A stretch of DNA of 64,000 bases from CAIXSC01 sp046349855 (lineage in GTDB: Bacteria; Planctomycetota; Planctomycetia; Pirellulales; Pirellulaceae). The notes beneath the pieces were generated by a model that did no database searches, was not told the DNA's origin, and saw nothing but the letters and a program-made list of their open reading frames with translations. Location of the stretch: assembly GCA_046349855.1 (NCBI GenBank), contig JAXMBM010000033.1, forward strand, positions 1-64,000, in the 5' to 3' direction. The first letter of the stretch is position 1; each line of letters opens with the position of its first letter. Below are positions 46,191 to 54,789 of this stretch, piece by piece. Position numbers and translations under genes: made by a program.

Positions 46191-48002
46191 ATGCCTAACC
46201 TGGACGTCCGAGCGAATCTGGAGACCATCCCGCTGGATCAACTCGAACAACGAGTCCAGCAAGATCAACTCGCCACCCATGAACTGCGGGCCTTTTTCGG
46301 GTGGTTTCTCTTGACGCTGGTCGCCGCCGACCTGGGTGGGAATCTGGTGGGCTGTCCCTTCGTCACGGGGCACTTGCTGGTCGTCAACACGGGAGTGAGG
46401 ACCGAATCTCAGGCGCCCAGCGCCTGGCTGCAGACCGGTGCGGTCGTCGCCCCTCTGTTGCAAGTCAGCCTGTCGCTGCTGGCGTTGCGGGGTTGCTTGC
46501 ACCATTCGTACTGGCGACTCTGGCTTCGCCGCCACGACGCTCGAACTGGGATCGGGCGTGGCGTCCGGCGGCAGTTGCGGGACGATTACGCCTCGCTGCT
46601 CGGCGTTTCGCTGGCCGTGTTGCTGGTGCTCATCACGGTCCTCATCAAATGGCAGAACCACTGGCAAGGTCGCTACCTCGACCTGCTCCTGAGCGGCCAG
46701 CTCGTTCCGTTCCAACTCATGCAATTGTCCCTGTTGCTGTTCCTGCCCCTCATCGGCCCGCGTCTGGCCACCACGAACTTCGGCGATGCGCTGCAGGTAC
46801 TGTTGACTGCGCCGGCGCGCTGGCCGACGGCCTGCCTGCAGTTTGACTTCCGGCAGCGTCCGATCTGGCCGGTTGTGGGACTGCTCCAGCACCCGTCTCT
46901 CCGCGAGCAGAAAATCGTGGCGTTGACCACCACCGACGACGACACTTGCCAGGCGGCCTTCTCGCCGGCTCGGCTGGAGTTGATGTCCCAGCCCACGACG
47001 TTCCTGGGGCTGTGTCAATTGGCTGCGCGTATCGGCGACGGGGTCACCGAGTACCGGGATCTGGGCGAGTTCTTTGTACTCCGCACGCGTTTTGAGGTCG
47101 CGGCGCGGAACCTCGACGAGATCGCCGAACGGGCACGCCGGCGGCTGGTGCAGCCGCTGCCGGGGCGACTCCTGGGAAGCGTGATCGGCGACCTGTTCAA
47201 CAGTCCTCAACCCCGCCTGCTGCTCAATCGCCTGGGCCAGGAGGCATTCAATCGCTTTCTCGACGATCTGCCGGCGAACGCAGGCGACATCCGGGGCTTT
47301 CACGACCTGCTGCGTCAACGACGTCTGACGCTGCTCGAAGTGCGGGCGCAGCCGCAACGTGTTCAGGTCGCTCCCGCTGCCGTAACCCACGGTACGCAAC
47401 TCGCATTGAGCTCGGGGCTGGATGCATTCGAGCCGTTTCGAGCATCGCTGCAGCGTCTGGCGCCGTTCCAACAGGAGTACCTCGATCTGTGGCGACCGTT
47501 TCGGCTCAAGAAGGCCACGGTAGCCAACGACCTGCCAGCACTGTTTGCCGAGGAACTGGCGCGGCACTTTCTCGACGGCGCCGAGTCGGACGACTGGTGC
47601 GAGGCGTGGGAGGCGTTCGGCCAATGCTGCGGCATCCGCCTGCAGGTGGTCGATTTCCGTTTCCAGGCCGGTGCCGCCCAGCACGCCGACGAAGAGCTTG
47701 AACGTCTGGACCAGGAATACCAGCAGGAACTGCGGCGCTGCGAGGACTGGTATCGGAGTCACGAGGCCGAAGCGGCCGCCTTCCTGCGCCAGTTGCTGCG
47801 CGAACGCCAGGGCCATGGCGCCACCCTGCTGCGCGACTTCCTGCGACAGGCGCCCGATTTTGCCATGCTCCTGAATCACTGCCCCGACCTCATCCACCGG
47901 CTGGACGGCCTTGCTGGCGATGGACTCTTCAGCCACCTGTGGTCCCAGTTGAAGCATGACCCGGAACGGGTGACGAGCACGGTAGAGGAGTTCGGCTCAT
48001 GA
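46191..48002 (+). CDS. Membrane protein with large cytosolic domain, unknown family
   Basis: A 603-residue protein from ATG 46191, preceded by GGAG; a GTG at 46179 is an alternative. Four hydrophobic segments occur in the first 200 residues: about 33-52 (FFGWFLLTLVAADLGG), 80-100 (AVVAPLLQVSLSLLALRG), 137-158 (SLLGVSLAVLLVLITVLIKW) and 175-195 (FQLMQLSLLLFLPLIGP). The remaining 400 residues are soluble, helical and acidic, with a charged coiled segment near 500-560 (EELERLDQEYQQELRRCEDWY). It would anchor part of the system to the inner membrane. Its stop overlaps the HerA-like ATPase start as ATGA, so the two proteins probably work together. Confidence 0.78.
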   Translation: MPNLDVRANLETIPLDQLEQRVQQDQLATHELRAFFGWFLLTLVAADLGGNLVGCPFVTGHLLVVNTGVRTESQAPSAWLQTGAVVAPLLQVSLSLLALRGCLHHSYWRLWLRRHDARTGIGRGVRRQLRDDYASLLGVSLAVLLVLITVLIKWQNHWQGRYLDLLLSGQLVPFQLMQLSLLLFLPLIGPRLATTNFGDALQVLLTAPARWPTACLQFDFRQRPIWPVVGLLQHPSLREQKIVALTTTDDDTCQAAFSPARLELMSQPTTFLGLCQLAARIGDGVTEYRDLGEFFVLRTRFEVAARNLDEIAERARRRLVQPLPGRLLGSVIGDLFNSPQPRLLLNRLGQEAFNRFLDDLPANAGDIRGFHDLLRQRRLTLLEVRAQPQRVQVAPAAVTHGTQLALSSGLDAFEPFRASLQRLAPFQQEYLDLWRPFRLKKATVANDLPALFAEELARHFLDGAESDDWCEAWEAFGQCCGIRLQVVDFRFQAGAAQHADEELERLDQEYQQELRRCEDWYRSHEAEAAAFLRQLLRERQGHGATLLRDFLRQAPDFAMLLNHCPDLIHRLDGLAGDGLFSHLWSQLKHDPERVTSTVEEFGS

Positions 48003-50647
48003 CCTACGTGGCTGGCTACAAGATCGAGCGGTGCCCGCGGTACCTGGCGACCGAGGGCGTGGATCCGGAGGCCGAGAACCGCCTGGTGCAGAGCGCCTTC
48101 TGGAGCGCCGTAAGATTCCTCCTGTCGGGCGAACAGCGCACCGCCGTGGAACTCCGACTGGCGTCCAATCCACTTGATCGCACGGTCACCGCCGCCCTCC
48201 TGCTGTTCGATACCGGCGGCTCCGCGCCCGCCCCATGCGAGTTGCTGGAGCGGTTGCTGCCCCACGACTATCGCTGGTCGCGTTTGCCCCTGCACCCATC
48301 TTGCGTGCCCGGGCACTTCGGTTGGCCGACCGGCGGCCCCTGGCATGTGGCACGCCTGATTCGCCGCATTCAGTTCTTCAATCTGCCCGATGTTCAGCCG
48401 TGGTCGTTTCAGCCGTCGACCGCCACGGACGAACTCCCGGACAGCGATGCGGTACAATCCATTTCGGCGTCGGGCCATCCTCTCTCGGCTCAACGATCCC
48501 TCCCCTGGGTCACGCGGCAGGCAGGAGCGCGGCAGCGTCGTCTGGGGACACTGTGCGTGCCGCTTCTCCATGGCGTGAGCGAACCCGCGCCGGATCGGCG
48601 GCGTTTCTGCCAGGAACTCCAGCATGCGGCTCCCGCCATCCTGAGCATTGTGCTCCGTCCGGCGGACGAATCGTTGCTGGCGGCGGATCGGGCACGGGCC
48701 AACTATCTGCGGCGCTGGCTGGACCCTCTCCGGGGAGACGTTCATCAGGCCGACTCGGTTACCCTGCGCTCGCTGCTGCCGAACCTGGAACGTTACTGGA
48801 TGCCGGCCGACCTGCTCTGCCAGCTGACGATTCGCGTCGCGTCTCACGAACGCACCCGCGCTCAAACCGTGGCGTTGCACCTGGCGGCGCAGCTGGGCGG
48901 ACTGCGATCGTTCGAGGTGTTGACACTGGAGCACCCGCTGGATTCGCTCGAATCCCTGCTGACCGGAGGCGATCGAGCTCATCGCGCGCGGCACGAATCC
49001 TGGCTGCGATCGGCCGGAGTGATCCCGGATCCGCTCTATGCCGAGTTCCTGCAGCGGATGCCCCATCTCTACACGCTGGACGAAGCCGAGCGGATTCTGC
49101 AGTTGCCGTTTGGTGTCGGGGACGCCACGGTGCCGGGACTCTCCACGGGGCAGGAGTCGCCGTTTCATGGCAGTTCTCCGCATTTTGTGCCTGTCTGGAC
49201 GCACTCCAACCAGCCCACCTCACCGCCGGCGGAACGGGTGCGTCTGGGAGTCGCACCGCTCGGCCCACTCACTCCAACCGACAGTACTCCCGTACCACCG
49301 ACCGACCTGCAGTGGCACACGCTGGCGGTGGATGACCTCACCAAGCACGCCCTCATCACCGGTAGCACCGGCTCGGGAAAAACGGTCACCACCACTCTGC
49401 TGCTCCAGGAACTGGCCCGCCTGGACGTCGGTTTCCTCATCATCGAACCAGCCAAAACGGAGTACTTTGATACGCTGTGGCCCCACTTGCCCCACCTCAG
49501 GCGCTGGAAACTCGAAGGCGATCCGGCGGGTCAAGCGGGACGGGATTTTCTGGTTTTCGATCCCCTGCGTTTGCAGCGGGGAGTGACGGTGGCCCGTCAC
49601 CTGTCGTACCTGCGGTCCTGTTTCTGTGCCGCCTTCCCGCTCGACGAAGTGCAGTCCCTGATCCTCGATAACGGCCTGCGTGCCTACTACACTCAGCCGC
49701 CCGATCATGGCGGGTGCGGCCTGAGTCTGCTGACGCGCGGGGGCGCTCACTGTCATGTCGTTCGCCCCTCGCCGCATGGTGAGCCGCTCGTTTATCCGTC
49801 GTGGCGCACATTCGTCCGATTCATGCTCGAGCGTTACCTTGATCGCGAGCTGAACCCCCGCCAGCTGGAACAGCCACCCGATTTCGTGTGGGCGATGCAG
49901 CAGGCGTTCCGCCGGCGTTTCGAACGGCTCGACTCCGGGGTCTTCGGTCTGGCGACGCGCCGCGCCGACGAAGCCTTTCTCGCCCGCCGCGACTTCTGGG
50001 ATCCCTTTTATACGCTCCTTCGCCGTCCCACCGTCGTGGAACTCGACGCCGTTGCCGACAACGAGGACAAGGCGCTGCTCATGGCGTTTCTCCTGACTTT
50101 TCTCTACGAGCGGCGCCAGGCGGATGATTTGCTGCGACGCGAATCTGGCTCTCCCCCCAGTCCAGGACGCCGGCTCCAACATGTCCTTGTTGTCGAAGAG
50201 GCGCATCGACTGCTGGCCAATCCGGCCGCCCGCACCGCCGAACTCGCCGGCGAGAATGCCCGCACGCGTGCGGTGAACCTCTTCGTCGACATGCTGGCGG
50301 AAATCCGTGCTTACGGTCAGGGACTGGTGATTGTCGAACAGATTCCCACCAAGATCGTTCCGGAGGCCATCAAGAACACCAATCTGAAAATGATGCTGCG
50401 GATGGCGTCCAGCGAAGATCGTACCTACCTCGGTGAGGCGATGAATCTGAACGTCGCCCAGCAACGTTTCACGACCAGTCTTCAGCCCGGTCAATGCGTC
50501 GTATTCGAGGAAAGCGTCGAGGAACCACTGTTCCTTTCCGTTCCCGCTCCGGAACACTGGTCGCGGTTCGGGGTTGTCGCACCACTCCCCAGCCCCGCTA
50601 TCGCCACGGCCCAGCCGTCATCCTCGCCAGGAGAGCCGGCCACATGA
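47999..50647 (+). CDS. HerA/FtsK-like P-loop ATPase (DUF87-type)
   Basis: An 882-residue protein. Residues 1-430 are an uncharacterised N-terminal region. The ATPase core starts near 435 (WHTLAVDDLTKHALITGSTGSGKT) with Walker A GSTGSGKT at 455-462, then FLIIEPAKTEYF, a HerA-type strand, and Walker B LVVEEAHRLL at about 729-738. DMLAEIRAYGQGLVIVEQIPTKIVPEAIKNTNLKMMLRM is the classical HerA sensor/arginine region. Such ATPases form hexameric DNA or protein pumps and are shared by many defence islands. Both ends overlap neighbours by ATGA (membrane protein upstream, HNH-like protein downstream). No NurA gene is adjacent, so the usual HerA nuclease partner may be replaced by the HNH-like protein. 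The N-terminal region is probably a recognition module. Confidence 0.87.
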   Translation: MTYVAGYKIERCPRYLATEGVDPEAENRLVQSAFWSAVRFLLSGEQRTAVELRLASNPLDRTVTAALLLFDTGGSAPAPCELLERLLPHDYRWSRLPLHPSCVPGHFGWPTGGPWHVARLIRRIQFFNLPDVQPWSFQPSTATDELPDSDAVQSISASGHPLSAQRSLPWVTRQAGARQRRLGTLCVPLLHGVSEPAPDRRRFCQELQHAAPAILSIVLRPADESLLAADRARANYLRRWLDPLRGDVHQADSVTLRSLLPNLERYWMPADLLCQLTIRVASHERTRAQTVALHLAAQLGGLRSFEVLTLEHPLDSLESLLTGGDRAHRARHESWLRSAGVIPDPLYAEFLQRMPHLYTLDEAERILQLPFGVGDATVPGLSTGQESPFHGSSPHFVPVWTHSNQPTSPPAERVRLGVAPLGPLTPTDSTPVPPTDLQWHTLAVDDLTKHALITGSTGSGKTVTTTLLLQELARLDVGFLIIEPAKTEYFDTLWPHLPHLRRWKLEGDPAGQAGRDFLVFDPLRLQRGVTVARHLSYLRSCFCAAFPLDEVQSLILDNGLRAYYTQPPDHGGCGLSLLTRGGAHCHVVRPSPHGEPLVYPSWRTFVRFMLERYLDRELNPRQLEQPPDFVWAMQQAFRRRFERLDSGVFGLATRRADEAFLARRDFWDPFYTLLRRPTVVELDAVADNEDKALLMAFLLTFLYERRQADDLLRRESGSPPSPGRRLQHVLVVEEAHRLLANPAARTAELAGENARTRAVNLFVDMLAEIRAYGQGLVIVEQIPTKIVPEAIKNTNLKMMLRMASSEDRTYLGEAMNLNVAQQRFTTSLQPGQCVVFEESVEEPLFLSVPAPEHWSRFGVVAPLPSPAIATAQPSSSPGEPAT

Positions 50648-52278
50648 CTCGCTTTGGAGAATTCACCCGAGAGACGATCGCCCAGGCGCGCGCCCGCCAG
50701 AGCGAACGCTGCGCCTATTGCCAGAACCCGTTCCAAGAAAGCGATCAGACGGCTGCTCACCACATCACGTCGATTGAAGCTGCCAAGGCACAGAATTGGA
50801 CCGAGGAACAGACCGGTGATCTCGCCAACTGCGCAATGCTGCATGACAACAGCCCCTACGAAGGCGAAGGGCACGCCTGCCACTGGGAAGTGCACGGCCA
50901 TGGCCAATACGGAAAAGTCGACGCACCCCCCGAAGCCTTCACCCTGGAGATGCCTCCTCTGGAAGCTCCTCCCCAGGAATCGAATGTCGACCAGAGTTCC
51001 CTCGCTTCGTCGACCACCGAGGCACCGGTCCCAACCACTTCCGAGTCCACCACCTGCTTCGACCTCGACCCACTGCCCGACACACCTCCTTCCGTCACCG
51101 AAACGATGGAATCTGTCGCTGGTTATCCCGACGATACCGACGCCGCCGAGAGCGATGCCGACGCAGACGCTGCCGACGACGCCCATGCCGAAGCCGAGGC
51201 CGAGGCGGATACCGACTCCGACGCCGACGCCGATGGCAACGACGCCGACGCCGCCGAGAGCGATGCCGACGCAGACGCTGCCGACGACGCCCATGCCGAA
51301 GCTGAGGCCGAGACGGACTCCGACACCGACTCCGACGCCGACGCCGCTAGCAACGACGCCGATGCCGCCGAGAGCGATGCCGACGCTGACGCTGCCGACG
51401 ACGGCCATGCCGAAGCTGAGGCCGAGACGGACACCGACACCGACTCCGACGCTGACGCCGATGGCAACGACGCCGATGCCGCCGAGAGCGATGCCGACGC
51501 AGACGCTGCCGACGACGGCCATGCCGAAGCCGAGGCCGAGGCGGACACCGACACCGACTCCGACGCCGACGCCGCTAGCAACGACGCCGACGCCGCCGAG
51601 AGCGATGCCGACGCTGACGCTGCCGACGACGGCCATGCCGAAGCCGAGGCCGAGACGGACTCCGACACCGACTCCGACGCCGACGCCGCTGGCAACGACG
51701 CCGATGCCGCCGAGAGCGATGCCGACGCTGACGCTGCCGACGACGGCCATGCCGAAGCTGAGGCCGAGACGGACACCGACACCGACTCCGACGCTGACGC
51801 CGATGGCAACGACGCCGACGCCGCCGAGAGCGATGCCGACGCAGACGCTGCCGACGACGGCCATGCCGAAGCCGAGGCCGAGGCGGATACCGACTCCGAC
51901 TCCGACGCCGACGCCGCTAGCAACGACGCCGACGCCGCCGAGAGCGATGCCGACGCAGACGCTGCCGACGACGGCCATGCCGAAGCCGAGGCCGAGGCGG
52001 ACTCCGACACCGACTCCGACGCCGACGCCGATGGCAACGACGCCGATGCCGCCGAGAGCGACGCCGACGCTGACGCTGCCGACGACGCCCATGCCGAAGC
52101 CGAGGCCGAGGCGGATACTGACTCCGACGCCGACGCCGATGGCAACAACGCCGACGCCGCCGAGAGTGATGCGACTGCAGACGCGGCTGAAAGCGATGGA
52201 GCCGCTGATGGGGCTGCGGATGGGGCCGCGGATGGGGCGGGCGCCGACGGTGGCGACGGGGATGGAGGGGGCGACTGA
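50644..52278 (+). CDS. HNH-like protein with long acidic tandem-repeat tail
   Basis: A 544-residue protein. ATG 50644 overlaps the HerA-like stop as ATGA. Residues 20-80 look like an HNH/treble-clef zinc domain: C23-x2-C26 (CAYCQNPF), H39-H40 (AHHITSIEAAK), then LANCAMLHDNSPYEGEGHACH with Asn62, His67 and His80. Residues 95-165 are Pro/Thr/Ser-rich. Residues 167-504 are nine head-to-tail units of 36 or 38 residues (AAESDADADAADD..., made almost only of Asp, Ala, Glu, Ser), followed by a partial tenth and a Gly/Asp-rich end. The tail carries an extreme negative charge and may mimic nucleic acid, bind cations or inhibit the nuclease domain. Nuclease activity is inferred from motif spacing only; the domain could instead be a structural zinc finger. 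Confidence 0.8.
   Translation: MTRFGEFTRETIAQARARQSERCAYCQNPFQESDQTAAHHITSIEAAKAQNWTEEQTGDLANCAMLHDNSPYEGEGHACHWEVHGHGQYGKVDAPPEAFTLEMPPLEAPPQESNVDQSSLASSTTEAPVPTTSESTTCFDLDPLPDTPPSVTETMESVAGYPDDTDAAESDADADAADDAHAEAEAEADTDSDADADGNDADAAESDADADAADDAHAEAEAETDSDTDSDADAASNDADAAESDADADAADDGHAEAEAETDTDTDSDADADGNDADAAESDADADAADDGHAEAEAEADTDTDSDADAASNDADAAESDADADAADDGHAEAEAETDSDTDSDADAAGNDADAAESDADADAADDGHAEAEAETDTDTDSDADADGNDADAAESDADADAADDGHAEAEAEADTDSDSDADAASNDADAAESDADADAADDGHAEAEAEADSDTDSDADADGNDADAAESDADADAADDAHAEAEAEADTDSDADADGNNADAAESDATADAAESDGAADGAADGAADGAGADGGDGDGGGD
51142..52155 (+). repeat. Coding tandem repeat, nine units of 108 or 114 bases
   Basis: Units beginning GCCGCCGAGAGCGATGCCGA run in frame: the first and the last are 108 bases and the seven between are 114. 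Units differ by single substitutions and by an optional Thr-Asp or Ser-Asp pair. The GC-rich three-base periodicity keeps all frames open on both strands, creating long spurious opposite-strand frames. Copy number is likely to vary between strains. Confidence 0.92.
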
Positions 52279-52425
52279 GCGAATGGGGCGACAGATCCGG
52301 ACAGATTCTCCGCCCGGACGTTAGATCGGTCCTGGCGATCGACAAGTTGCCGTCCCTGCGGAAGGTGAACGGTTAGCGAGTAGTTGTCGAGGGCAGAGTC
52401 CTGTTTTCCGTCAGACGAGGTTCCC
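52279..52425. other. 147-base gap before the E2-like gene
   Basis: This is the longest gap in the rightward run after 46190. It separates the HNH-like gene from the ubiquitin-like module and could hold an internal promoter. No hairpin or promoter elements are obvious; GAGG lies just before the next ATG. Confidence 0.4.
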
Positions 52426-53283
52426 ATGTCAGAAACGCACGCGATTCGCTTTCGTGGCCGCACCTACTACTCGTCCGCTCCGGAGTTGACACCACAGGAG
52501 ATCGACCAGCTGTTAGGTGCGGAACGAACGCCTGGGACTCGGCTGATCATGGTGCGTGGAGCATCGGCCCGACCGGTCGTTGGGCGGGTCGTCATTCAGG
52601 ATGCCGGCCTGACCCAGCTCGAGGAGATTCCTCAAGCGACGGAGAAGGGAGGTTGGTTCTCGGCCGTGAAGGACTGGTGCCTGGGGACCGGTCCGCGTAA
52701 TTCGGCTGCGCCCTCCGTGACCGCGCCGCCGGCTGCGGTTCCGCGTCCCACTCCGCAGGCAGGCCGCGCCGCGGCGGCACCGCCCGGGGCCTCTCCCAGA
52801 CATCCGGGGTCGGTCCCAGCCGTGGCGCCGCCCGCGAGTGTCGTCGGAAACATGACACAGCGTGAGTTGTTCATTAAGGCGCAGGTGGCGTCGATTGCCG
52901 AAGTGTATGGCGAGCGTTACGGGATTCCGGTGCAACTGGATCGCGACTTGCAATACCTGTTCCTGCCCCGCTTTCCCCTGCCCCGTCGCTGGGGCGAACG
53001 GGAAACGCCACTGCTGATTCACTTGCCACCGCATTATCCGGCGACCCCGCCGAACGGCTTCTTTCTGTCGGCGCGGTGCCGTGGGCCGCACATCTTCAGC
53101 GGGCAGGCGTTTGCGGGGCGCATCGTCCACGGCGGTACGGCCAGCGTGGATGTCCCCGGTTGGAACTGGTACTGCGTCCACTGTCACCAGGGCTGGACCC
53201 CCGGTCGCTCGCCCCTGGAGCCCATGAATCTGTGGACGTTTCTCCGGGTCGTGCAGACCGCCCTGAGTGTCAACGAGTTCTAG
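52426..53283 (+). CDS. Ubl-like domain fused to Prok-E2 (family E) conjugating-enzyme-like domain
   Basis: A 285-residue protein from ATG 52426 (GAGG upstream). Residues 5-70 resemble a bacterial beta-grasp ubiquitin-like or multiubiquitin-type domain: IRFRGRTYYSSAPELTPQEIDQLLG, then TRLIMVRG and GLTQLEEIP. A Pro/Ala-rich linker spans about 90-140. Residues 145-285 match the prokaryotic E2 family E layout: LIHLPPHYPATPPNGFFLS (the P-x2-YP-x-TPP element of E2 folds), then GWNWYCVHCHQGWTPG with Cys250 and Cys253 as candidate thioester cysteines, and a final WTFLRVVQTAL helix. E2 proteins carry a ubiquitin-like protein from E1 to its target. The next gene encodes the matching JAB-E1. No separate Ubl gene is seen, so the N-terminal domain may be the modifier or a tethered interaction domain. 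Confidence 0.8.
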   Translation: MSETHAIRFRGRTYYSSAPELTPQEIDQLLGAERTPGTRLIMVRGASARPVVGRVVIQDAGLTQLEEIPQATEKGGWFSAVKDWCLGTGPRNSAAPSVTAPPAAVPRPTPQAGRAAAAPPGASPRHPGSVPAVAPPASVVGNMTQRELFIKAQVASIAEVYGERYGIPVQLDRDLQYLFLPRFPLPRRWGERETPLLIHLPPHYPATPPNGFFLSARCRGPHIFSGQAFAGRIVHGGTASVDVPGWNWYCVHCHQGWTPGRSPLEPMNLWTFLRVVQTALSVNEF

Positions 53284-53313
53284 TCCCGGCAACGTACTTT
53301 CAGGCAAGTCCCC

Positions 53314-54789
53314 ATGTTGATTTCCTCGCCCATCGGCTCCAGCGACGCGACCGCAACTTCCCCTGCTGGCATCCTGCCTGGAGTCGATCTGGTCCTGCCG
53401 TCTGGCTACTGGTCCAGAATCCGCGCCGAACTGCTGAGCGACACGTCGCGGGAGTCGATCTGTCACTTGTTGTGCGGGCAGAGCCAGGTGGGCGATCGCC
53501 TGCGGCTGTTGGCCTGCTATCTGGTCGTGCCCCAGGCAGATGACTATGTCAGTCAAAGCCTGCAGCAACTTCAGTTGCATTCGTCCTACGACCTGTCGCT
53601 CCGCGACGAATGCCAGCGGTCGCAGTTGTCGTTGATCGACCTGCATTCCCACCCTATGGAAGATGGCCCGGTACACTTCTCTCACCTGGATGACCGCGAC
53701 GAATGGGAAAAGTTCCGCTATTTCCAGCGCAATCTCCCGGGCCTGTGTTATGGGAGCGTGGTTCTGGGACGACATGCCACCGCCGGACGAGTTTTCCTGC
53801 CCCAGGCGGGTTCGCCCGAGCCGCGCGTGGTCCCTCTGCGAATCGTCCGCCGCGATACGCCGCTGGGAGAAACACCGGAGGAAGACCGGGTCCGTGACGG
53901 CGAGGAGCGATTTGATCGCCAGGTCCGCGCGTTTGGCGCTGCCGGCCAGCGGAATCTGGCATCCTTGCAAGTCGGCATCATCGGTCTGGGAGGACTCGGT
54001 TCGCTCCTCGCTCTGGGACTGACGCGACTGGGCGTACGCCGCTTTGTGCTGGTCGATCCCGATCGTGCCAGCATCACGAATCTGAATCGCGTGGCCGGCA
54101 TGTCTCAAGCCGACGTGCAACAGCAGACGACCAAAGTCGATCTCGTGGCACGTCGCATGCTCGAGATCGATCCGCAACTGGATGTCGAGCGGCGGGCGGT
54201 GGACCTGTTCGAACCTCCTGGCTGGCAAGCCGTGCGAGGTGTCGATCTCCTCGTGGTCGCCACCGACAACCATGCCAGCCGCATGCTTGCCAACGCCCTG
54301 GCGCAACAGTACCTGATCCCTCTGGTGTCGGTCGGCACGCGCATTCAAACACGTGACGGTGGCCTGGAGAACGGCTTCGCCGAGTTCTACAGCATCTTGC
54401 CCGGCCAATCAGCGCCCTGCCTGTTGTGCTCGCACATGATCAACGCGACCGAGGCCTTTTATGACCTCGCCTCCGAGGAAAGCCGGCGTCGTGCGGCCGC
54501 TCGGGGTTACATCACCGAGTGGGATGAGCCGGCCCCCTCGGTCGTCCACCTCAATGGCGTGATCGCCAACCTGGCAATGGTGGAGATTCACAATCTGTGT
54601 TGTGGCTTCATGACGCCTCAGTCACACCTGCTTTATACGTTGAAGGAACGCCGTCTGCTGTCGATCGACCACGAGCCGGGCCATTGCGCGGCCTGTGCCC
54701 CCGATGGCTGGAACTTTGCTCGCGGAGATCGCGTCGATCCCGTAGCCCAGCTGTTTCCTCATGCGGTTCCGGAAGTGGCCCTCCCATGA
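53314..54789 (+). CDS. JAB deubiquitinase-like peptidase fused to ThiF/E1-like adenylating enzyme
   Basis: A 491-residue fusion starting at ATG 53314. Residues 25-175 are a JAB/JAMM metallopeptidase: Glu47, the H111-S-H113-P motif (LIDLHSHP) and S123-x2-D126, the full zinc-binding set. Residues 195-470 are a ThiF/MoeB/E1 domain with the ATP site GIIGLGGLGS (221-230), LVDPDRASITNLNR (Asp248, Asn258, Arg259), Lys274, VVATDN near 314-319, and the structural zinc pairs C369-x2-C372 and C458-x2-C461. E1 adenylates the C-terminus of a ubiquitin-like protein; JAB removes or matures it. All catalytic signatures seem intact. It lies 30 bases after the Ubl-E2 gene and overlaps the next start as ATGA. 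Confidence 0.92.
   Translation: MLISSPIGSSDATATSPAGILPGVDLVLPSGYWSRIRAELLSDTSRESICHLLCGQSQVGDRLRLLACYLVVPQADDYVSQSLQQLQLHSSYDLSLRDECQRSQLSLIDLHSHPMEDGPVHFSHLDDRDEWEKFRYFQRNLPGLCYGSVVLGRHATAGRVFLPQAGSPEPRVVPLRIVRRDTPLGETPEEDRVRDGEERFDRQVRAFGAAGQRNLASLQVGIIGLGGLGSLLALGLTRLGVRRFVLVDPDRASITNLNRVAGMSQADVQQQTTKVDLVARRMLEIDPQLDVERRAVDLFEPPGWQAVRGVDLLVVATDNHASRMLANALAQQYLIPLVSVGTRIQTRDGGLENGFAEFYSILPGQSAPCLLCSHMINATEAFYDLASEESRRRAAARGYITEWDEPAPSVVHLNGVIANLAMVEIHNLCCGFMTPQSHLLYTLKERRLLSIDHEPGHCAACAPDGWNFARGDRVDPVAQLFPHAVPEVALP

Noticed and set aside
50491..52463. Long Gly/Val-rich and Ala/Ser-rich reading frames opposite the acidic repeat
   Set aside because: They arise because the repeat has three-base periodicity and no stops in any frame; the plus-strand frame has the HNH-like domain, coupled start and operon context.
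53314..54789. Ordinary MoeB/ThiF cofactor-biosynthesis gene
   Set aside because: Fusion to a JAB peptidase and neighbouring E2-like gene point to protein conjugation rather than molybdopterin or thiamine synthesis.
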